From assembly GCA_036278755.1 (NCBI GenBank), contig DASUKL010000058.1, positions 1 to 11,739 on the forward strand: 11,739 bases of DNA, in the 5' to 3' direction. Each line of letters opens with the position of its first letter. Within the stretch, counting starts at the first letter, position 1. Of this stretch, positions 7,515 through 11,739 are shown one piece after another. The position numbers and the translations under genes were made by a program. The notes beneath the pieces were generated by a model that was not told the DNA's origin, made no database searches, and worked only from the letters and a program-made list of their open reading frames with translations. Source of the DNA: DASUKL01 sp036278755. GTDB taxonomy: Bacteria > Chloroflexota > Limnocylindria > Limnocylindrales > CSP1-4.

Positions 7515-8548
7515 TGGCGGGCCCCGACCAGGAGGGCCAGGGGACCCCGGATGCGGCCCTGCCGGCAGGCTTCCTGGAGGCCCTGGCCCGGGTCCCGGAG
7601 CTGGCCGCGGGCCGGCTCGAGCTGACGCCGCTCTCGGGCGGCATCACCAACCGCAACTTCCGCATCGACGTCCTGCCTGCGGAGGGCGCTGGGTCGGGCG
7701 GGTCGGGCGGGTCCGGTGGATCCGGCGGCTCCGGCGGGTCCGGCGGGTCGGCCTACGTGGTCCGTCTGGCGGGCAACGACACCCACCTCCTGGGCATCAG
7801 CCGAGAGGTCGAGCACGCCGCCACGGTCATGGCCGCCGGCCTGGGCATCGGCCCGCAGGTCGTGGCCTTCCTGCGGCCCGAGGGCTACCTCGTGACGAGG
7901 TTCATCGAGGGCCAGCCCATCGACGATACGGCCATCCACCAGGCCGAGACCCTGCGCCGCGTGGGCCGGACCATCCGCCGCCTGCATGACGGCCCGGCCA
8001 TCCCGGGCATCTTCGTGCCCGATCGGGTGGGCGAGGCCTATCGGGCCCTGGCCGCCGATCGGGGCGTGGCCATCCCGGCCACCTACGGACCGGCCCGGGA
8101 CGCGGTGCGCCGGGTCAACCTGGCCTGCCTGGCCCGTCCCGAGCCGCTGGCCCCCTGCCACAACGACCTGCTCAACGCGAACTTCATCGACGACGGCGAG
8201 CGCATCCGCATCGTGGACTGGGAGTACGCGGGCATGGGCGACCCCTTCTTCGACCTGGGCAACGTCTCGGTCAACCACGAGCTGCTTGCGGACGAGGAGG
8301 CCGTCCTGCTGACCGCCTACGACGGGCTGCCGGAGGTCGAGGCGCCCGATCCGGCCCGCTTGGCCCGGCTGCGGCTGATGCGGGTCGTGTCCGACTTCCG
8401 GGAGGCCATGTGGGGCGTCCTCCAGCAGGCCCTCAGCAGCCTGGAGGTCGACTTCGTGGCCTACGCCGACGAGCACTTCGAGCGCCTCCTGGCCGCCGCC
8501 GCCGAACCGTCGTTCGAGGCCGACCTGGCCCTCCTCGGAGCGTCCTGA
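7514..8548 (+). CDS. Choline kinase-like phosphotransferase with an internal Gly-Gly-Ser linker
   Basis: This 344-residue paralogue of the kinase at 3224-4165 has LSGGITNRNFRI (40-51), VVRLAG (82-87), the hinge-like LVTRFIEGQP (126-135), the catalytic loop CHNDLLNAN (215-223, D218 as base) and IVDWEYAGMGDPFFDLGN (233-250, D235 as metal ligand). All signature residues of the choline/ethanolamine-kinase branch are present, so it should be an active ATP-dependent small-molecule kinase in the cytoplasm; its substrate is unknown. Its ATG overlaps the hisN stop as TGATG, indicating coupled translation and a three-gene operon with the flavoprotein. It differs from its paralogue by an insertion at residues 55-80 in the turn between the two N-lobe strands, consisting of a short acidic stretch and a 20-residue GS(GGS)6 tract. 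The tract replaces a tight turn (VDGQPC in the paralogue) and probably loops out of the fold without destroying it. Confidence 0.85.
   Translation: MAGPDQEGQGTPDAALPAGFLEALARVPELAAGRLELTPLSGGITNRNFRIDVLPAEGAGSGGSGGSGGSGGSGGSGGSAYVVRLAGNDTHLLGISREVEHAATVMAAGLGIGPQVVAFLRPEGYLVTRFIEGQPIDDTAIHQAETLRRVGRTIRRLHDGPAIPGIFVPDRVGEAYRALAADRGVAIPATYGPARDAVRRVNLACLARPEPLAPCHNDLLNANFIDDGERIRIVDWEYAGMGDPFFDLGNVSVNHELLADEEAVLLTAYDGLPEVEAPDPARLARLRLMRVVSDFREAMWGVLQQALSSLEVDFVAYADEHFERLLAAAAEPSFEADLALLGAS
7691..7750 (+). repeat. Imperfect 9-base tandem repeat encoding GS(GGS)6
   Basis: Sixty bases are built of a degenerate 9-base unit (GGC GGG TCC/TCG with variants GGT GGA TCC and GGC GGC TCC). The tract stays in frame and encodes residues 60-79 of the phosphotransferase. 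The synonymous variation between units argues against a very recent expansion or an assembly collapse. The unit length keeps the frame whatever the copy number, so the linker length could vary between strains without inactivating the gene. Confidence 0.9.
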
Positions 8549-8555
8549 AGGCTGT

Positions 8556-8563
8556 GCTACCCT
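8556..8563 (+). promoter_or_regulatory. Probable -10 box for leaderless transcription of ftsE
   Basis: TACCCT at 8558-8563 fits the TANNNT -10 consensus of high-GC bacteria and is preceded by TG one base upstream (8555-8556), an extended -10 arrangement. It ends seven bases before the GTG at 8571, so transcription would begin at or next to the start codon, giving a leaderless mRNA. This agrees with the absence of a Shine-Dalgarno sequence there. No recognisable -35 hexamer lies 16-18 bases upstream. It lies just after the phosphotransferase stop, where the metabolic island ends and the cell-division module begins. Confidence 0.5.
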
Positions 8564-8570
8564 CGCCGCA

Positions 8571-9584
8571 GTGACCTTGCCCCGTCCCAGGTCGCCGATC
8601 TCGCGCCGCGCGCCGGCGGCGGTCCTGGCTGTGGAGAGCCCCGTCGACGAGTCCGCGTCCGACGCTGTCCTCGGCCCTGGGCCCAGCGGTGGCCAGTCAG
8701 ATGCTGGCGCTGCGTCCGATGGGCCGGCACGGCCTGCACGACAGGGGCTCGCTGGCCCGCCAGAGTCCCCCGGACGACAGGGGCTGCCGGGCCCGCGCAG
8801 CCTGCCCGGTCCCCGGGTCGGGCGGCTAGGCCTGCGCCATGGACCACGGGCGGCCGACCTCCGGGCCGCGCCCGAGCTGCCCGACCTGGCCCACGCCTCG
8901 GTGGCCCTCCACGACGTCACCAAGGTCTATCCCAATGGCAATCGTGCCCTCAACGGGGTGGACCTCATGGTCCCCGACGGCGACTTCGTGTTCCTCGTCG
9001 GGCCCTCCGGGGCGGGCAAGACGACGCTCACCCGGCTCCTGCTCCGGGACGAGCTGGCCACGGGCGGCATCGTCTACGTGGACGGCCGCGACCTGGCTGG
9101 CCTCCGGCGGCGCGACGTGCCGGCCATGCGCCGGCGCATCGGGATCGTCTTCCAGGACTTCAAGCTGCTGCCCAGCAAGACGGTTCGCGAGAACGTGGCC
9201 TTCGCCCTCGAGGTCACCGGCACGCCCCGTGTGGCCATCGGGCCGGCCGTCGAGCGGGCCCTGGCCCTCGTCGGCCTGAGCGGGGTGGCCGAGCAGCGTC
9301 CGGCCCAGCTCTCGGGCGGCGAGCAGCAGCGCACGGCCATCGCCCGAGCCATGGTCCACAACCCCCGCATCGTCATCGCCGACGAGCCGACCGGGAACCT
9401 GGATCCGCTCATCAGCTGGGAGATCCTGCAGCTCCTGCTGCACATCAACGAGCTGGGCACGACGGTCCTCATGGCCACCCACAACGCCGAGGTCGTGACC
9501 GCCCTGCGCAAGCGCGTCGTGGCCCTCGAGGAGGGGCGCATCGTGCGCGACGAGATCGGCGGCGGATACCACCATGCCTACTGA
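8571..9584 (+). CDS. ftsE: Cell-division ABC transporter ATP-binding protein FtsE, with unusual N-terminal extension
   Basis: The ABC ATPase core begins at VALHDVTKVYPNG (residue 111) and contains Walker A GPSGAGKTT (144-152, K150), the Q-loop with the FtsE hallmark FQDFKLLP, signature LSGGEQQR (247-254), Walker B IVIADEPTGNLD (D271, E272) and the H-loop histidine H304 in MATHNAE. FtsE is the cytoplasmic ATPase that works with FtsX to control peptidoglycan hydrolysis at division. FtsE proteins are usually about 225-230 residues; this frame gives 337. The extra 110 N-terminal residues are rich in Pro, Gly, Arg and Ala, look disordered, and use more A/T-ending codons than the core. The GTG at 8571 lacks an SD but has a well-placed -10 box. 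GTG at 8901 would give a standard 228-residue protein, also without an SD, so the start is open. ftsX follows after nine bases. Confidence 0.9.
   Translation: MTLPRPRSPISRRAPAAVLAVESPVDESASDAVLGPGPSGGQSDAGAASDGPARPARQGLAGPPESPGRQGLPGPRSLPGPRVGRLGLRHGPRAADLRAAPELPDLAHASVALHDVTKVYPNGNRALNGVDLMVPDGDFVFLVGPSGAGKTTLTRLLLRDELATGGIVYVDGRDLAGLRRRDVPAMRRRIGIVFQDFKLLPSKTVRENVAFALEVTGTPRVAIGPAVERALALVGLSGVAEQRPAQLSGGEQQRTAIARAMVHNPRIVIADEPTGNLDPLISWEILQLLLHINELGTTVLMATHNAEVVTALRKRVVALEEGRIVRDEIGGGYHHAY
8738..8785 (+). repeat. 12-base direct repeat inside the FtsE N-terminal extension
   Basis: ACGACAGGGGCT occurs at 8738-8749 and again at 8774-8785. The 36-base period keeps frame and gives RQGL twice (RQGLAGP and RQGLPGP) within the Pro/Gly-rich stretch before the ATPase core. 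It looks like an old short duplication in low-complexity sequence. Confidence 0.55.
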
Positions 9585-9593
9585 CGCCCCTCG

Positions 9594-10484
9594 ATGATCC
9601 GTTTCGTGGCCTTCGCCGCGCGGCGGGCCGTGGAGGGCTTCTGGCGCAATCGGGTCATGTCCGTGGCGGCCACGGTGACGATGGTCCTCATGCTCCTGCT
9701 GCTCTCCGGCCTGCTCATCGTCCTCTCCGGCCTCTCCGCCGGCCTGACCTTCGTCCAGCAGAAGGTCGACGTCCAGGCCTACCTCAACGACGGCGTGGCC
9801 CCCGACAAGATCACGGCCCTGACCCTCCAGCTGGAGGCCCTGCCGGAGGTGGCCAGCGTCACCTACAAGAACAAGGACCAGGCCCTGGCCGAATGGCGGG
9901 CCCAGCAGGCCGCCCAGGGCAACGCCGACCTGGTGGCCGTGACCGGCACCAACCCCATCCCGGCCAGCCTCAACATCAAGCTCAAGGACCCTGGCGTCTA
10001 CGGCCAGGTGGTCAGCGTCCTCAAGGCCCCGCCGGGGGTCATCAGCCGCATCGACGAGACGCAGCAGGTGGTCGACGCCATCATCGCCATCACCAATGTC
10101 CTGCGAACGGTGGGCCTGGTCATCCTCATCATGGTCGCCCTGACCGTTCTCTTCATCGTCGTCAACACCATCCGCATGGCGGTCATGGCCCGGGCCGACG
10201 AGATCGAGATCATGCGCCTCGTGGGGGCCTCCGACGCCTTCATCCGCTGGCCTTTCATCTTCGAGGGCCTGCTGGTCGGGCTCCTGGGCGCGGTCGTGAC
10301 CCTGGCCATCCTGGGCCTCGGCGCGACGCCGCTCAGCCATCTCACGAACACCCTGGTCAACGAGGTGCCCATCGGCTTCGACCAGCGCCTGGGCGAGCAG
10401 GTGGCCGTCCTCGTCGTGGGCGCCGGCCTGGTCCTTGGTGGCCTGGGGGCCTGGATCTCGGTGCGGAGCTACCTCATCCGCTAG
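9594..10484 (+). CDS. ftsX: Cell-division protein FtsX, permease-like subunit
   Basis: This 296-residue membrane protein has the FtsX layout: a short basic N-terminus, TM1 (about 22-48), an extracytoplasmic domain (about 49-168), then TM2 (about 170-193), TM3 (about 220-244) and TM4 (about 267-288). Family landmarks are VDVQAYLNDG just after TM1, and NTIRMAVMARADEIEIMRLVGAS followed by FIRWPFIFEGLLVGLLG around TM2-TM3. FtsX forms a complex with FtsE and passes ATP-driven movement through its outer domain to a peptidoglycan hydrolase or its activator. It starts nine bases after ftsE and ends two bases before the protease gene, so the three are very likely one operon. The start ATG has no strong SD; coupling from ftsE is likely. 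No hydrolase gene (M23 or NlpC/P60 type) lies between it and the protease. Confidence 0.93.
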   Translation: MIRFVAFAARRAVEGFWRNRVMSVAATVTMVLMLLLLSGLLIVLSGLSAGLTFVQQKVDVQAYLNDGVAPDKITALTLQLEALPEVASVTYKNKDQALAEWRAQQAAQGNADLVAVTGTNPIPASLNIKLKDPGVYGQVVSVLKAPPGVISRIDETQQVVDAIIAITNVLRTVGLVILIMVALTVLFIVVNTIRMAVMARADEIEIMRLVGASDAFIRWPFIFEGLLVGLLGAVVTLAILGLGATPLSHLTNTLVNEVPIGFDQRLGEQVAVLVVGAGLVLGGLGAWISVRSYLIR

Positions 10485-10486
10485 CC

Positions 10487-11739
10487 ATGAGCACTTCCCC
10501 GACGTCCGAGTCCGCAGCCTCGCCCGAACCCGAACTCCCAACGCCGCCTGCCCCGGCCCCGCGCCGACCGCGCCGCCGGGCCGGCTGGATCGCCCTGGCC
10601 ATCGTCTTCGTCCTGGGCGGCAGCACCCTCTTCGCGTCCGGCTATGCCCTGGGCCGCCTGCAGTCGGCCACACCCGGGACGCCGGCCGACGAGCAGGCCC
10701 TGTTCCAGCCCTTCTGGGATGCCTACACGGCCATCGTCGACCAGTACGCGGCCGGTCCGGTGGACAAGAAGAAGCTCGTCGAAGGGGCCATCGGCGGGCT
10801 CTTCGGGGCCCTGGGCGACCCCTTCTCCCTGTACCTCACGCCCGACCAGTTCACCTCGTCCCTCTCCGGCATCTCCGGCCAGTTCGAGGGCATCGGGGCG
10901 ACCCTGACCACCCAGGACGGCAGCGGCGCCCAGGGTTGCACGCCCATCAGCGCCACCTGCCGCCTGACTATCGTCAGCGTCATCTCCGGGGCCCCGGCCC
11001 AGAAGGCCGGCCTCGAGGCAGCCGATGTCGTGACCGCGGTCGACGGCACGAGCCTGGATGGGCAGACGGTCGACCAGGCCGTGGCCCTCATCCGCGGGCC
11101 GCGCGGCACGGTGGTGACGCTGACCGTCGTGCGCGACAACGGCGCCCCGTTCCCGCTGCCCATCACCCGCGACGTGGTCCAGCAGTCGGCCGTCGAGAGC
11201 AGCGTCATCGCCGACGGCCAGGTCGGCTATATCAAGCTCAACGGCTTCAACGCGGCCGCGGCTCAGGACTTCCACGATCGGCTCAAGGGGCTCGTGGACA
11301 AGGGCCTGACCCGCATCATCTTCGACCTGCGGGGGGACCCCGGGGGCTTCGTCGACCAGGCCCAGGACATCGCCAGCCAGTTCATCGGCTCGGGGCCCGT
11401 CTTCATCGAGGAGTACGCCGACGGCCGGCAGGTGCCCCAGCTGGCCAAGCCCGGCGGCGTGGCCACCGACCCCAAGATCCAGCTGCTCGTGCTCATCGAC
11501 AAGAACAGCGCCTCGGCCAGCGAGATCGTGGCCGGGGCCATCCAGGCCCGCGGCCGAGGCAAGCTGGTGGGCGCCACGAGTTACGGCAAGGGCACCATCC
11601 AGGAGTTCCTCCAGCTCTCGAACGACATGGGCGGCTTCCGCCTCTCGATCGCCAAGTGGCTCACCCCGAACGGTGTCTGGATCAACGGCAAGGGCCTCAC
11701 CCCGGACGTGCCGGTGACCGTCCCGGACGGCACGCCCGC
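10487..11739 (+). CDS. S41-family C-terminal processing protease (CtpA-like), 3' truncated by the window
   Basis: An open frame runs from ATG 10487 past the window end (417 codons seen). It has a Pro-rich, Arg-rich cytoplasmic N-tail (1-33), one membrane anchor (about 34-55), and an outer part with an N-terminal helical segment ending GALGDPFSLYL. A PDZ domain follows (from FEGIGATL, with VISGAPAQKAGLEAADVV), then the S41 protease core with FDLRGDPGG. The serine-lysine dyad is clear: S343 in NSASASEIV and K368 in SYGKGTIQ, 25 residues apart as in CtpA/Prc enzymes. Such proteases cleave envelope or secreted proteins near their C-termini. Two cysteines, C151 and C158, flank a short insertion in the PDZ domain and could form a disulfide outside the cell. 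It starts two bases after ftsX, suggesting co-transcription with ftsEX. Near the cut the sequence is still in the region expected to precede the C-terminus (KGLTPDVPVTV), so only a short tail is probably missing. Confidence 0.92.
   Translation, partial: MSTSPTSESAASPEPELPTPPAPAPRRPRRRAGWIALAIVFVLGGSTLFASGYALGRLQSATPGTPADEQALFQPFWDAYTAIVDQYAAGPVDKKKLVEGAIGGLFGALGDPFSLYLTPDQFTSSLSGISGQFEGIGATLTTQDGSGAQGCTPISATCRLTIVSVISGAPAQKAGLEAADVVTAVDGTSLDGQTVDQAVALIRGPRGTVVTLTVVRDNGAPFPLPITRDVVQQSAVESSVIADGQVGYIKLNGFNAAAAQDFHDRLKGLVDKGLTRIIFDLRGDPGGFVDQAQDIASQFIGSGPVFIEEYADGRQVPQLAKPGGVATDPKIQLLVLIDKNSASASEIVAGAIQARGRGKLVGATSYGKGTIQEFLQLSNDMGGFRLSIAKWLTPNGVWINGKGLTPDVPVTVPDGTP

Noticed and set aside
7688..7753. 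The Gly-Gly-Ser tract considered as a cloning or expression-vector linker, that is, contamination.
   Set aside because: Synonymous codons vary between units, flanking sequence is a continuous natural kinase domain with the same composition as its neighbours, and no vector or tag sequence is present.
8839..9279. An ATG-started + strand frame at the beginning of ftsE.
   Set aside because: It is out of frame with the ABC core, and its translation is Ser/Pro/Arg-rich with no domain. It overlaps the Walker A region of the true frame.
8826..10673. A 615-codon - strand open frame opposite ftsE and ftsX, rich in His, Asp and Gly.
   Set aside because: The composition is the reverse-complement shadow of the ftsE/ftsX codons, and no motif or RBS supports it.

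Overview
The window is a high-GC bacterial stretch, densely packed with genes. It carries nine protein-coding genes, two of them cut by the window edges. I see no RNA genes, CRISPR array, transposase or phage gene. GC content, third-position bias, extensive open antisense frames, a TANNNT-type -10 box directly before a GTG start, and the order ftsE-ftsX-S41 protease all suit a GC-rich Chloroflexota (for example a Limnocylindria-like lineage). An actinomycete-like bacterium is not excluded, because no taxonomic marker is present.

Region A (1-8548) is a metabolic island. It opens with the last 118 codons of a GcvT-domain demethylase, followed by a metallophosphoesterase and a 12-TM APC-family permease, all on +. 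A choline-kinase-like phosphotransferase lies on - and converges on the permease gene across a small hairpin. Divergent from the kinase, separated by about 40 bases, is a complete FAD-dependent dimethylglycine/sarcosine-dehydrogenase-type protein (DAO domain plus GcvT domain). This flavoprotein gene is translationally coupled (GTGA overlap) to a HisN-type inositol-monophosphatase-family phosphatase. That gene is in turn coupled (TGATG overlap) to a second choline-kinase-like phosphotransferase, which carries an in-frame (Gly-Gly-Ser)n tract. The island therefore holds one transporter, two paralogous small-molecule kinases, two unrelated phosphatases and two paralogous flavin/folate demethylases. 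I infer uptake and oxidative N-demethylation of a methylated amine or amino acid, with phosphorylated intermediates possible. The substrate cannot be read from the sequence.

Region B (8549-11739) is the cell-division/envelope module ftsE-ftsX followed by a secreted S41 (CtpA-like) protease, tightly spaced and cut by the window end. It appears to start from its own promoter: a TACCCT box about 7 bases before the GTG start of ftsE suggests leaderless transcription. If that GTG is used, FtsE carries an unusual N-terminal extension of about 110 residues rich in Pro, Gly and Arg.

Most worth following up are the kinase/phosphatase/demethylase island as a possible undescribed methylamine pathway, the natural GGS linker inside a kinase fold, the extended leaderless FtsE, and the long insertion and altered GNH motif of the metallophosphoesterase.
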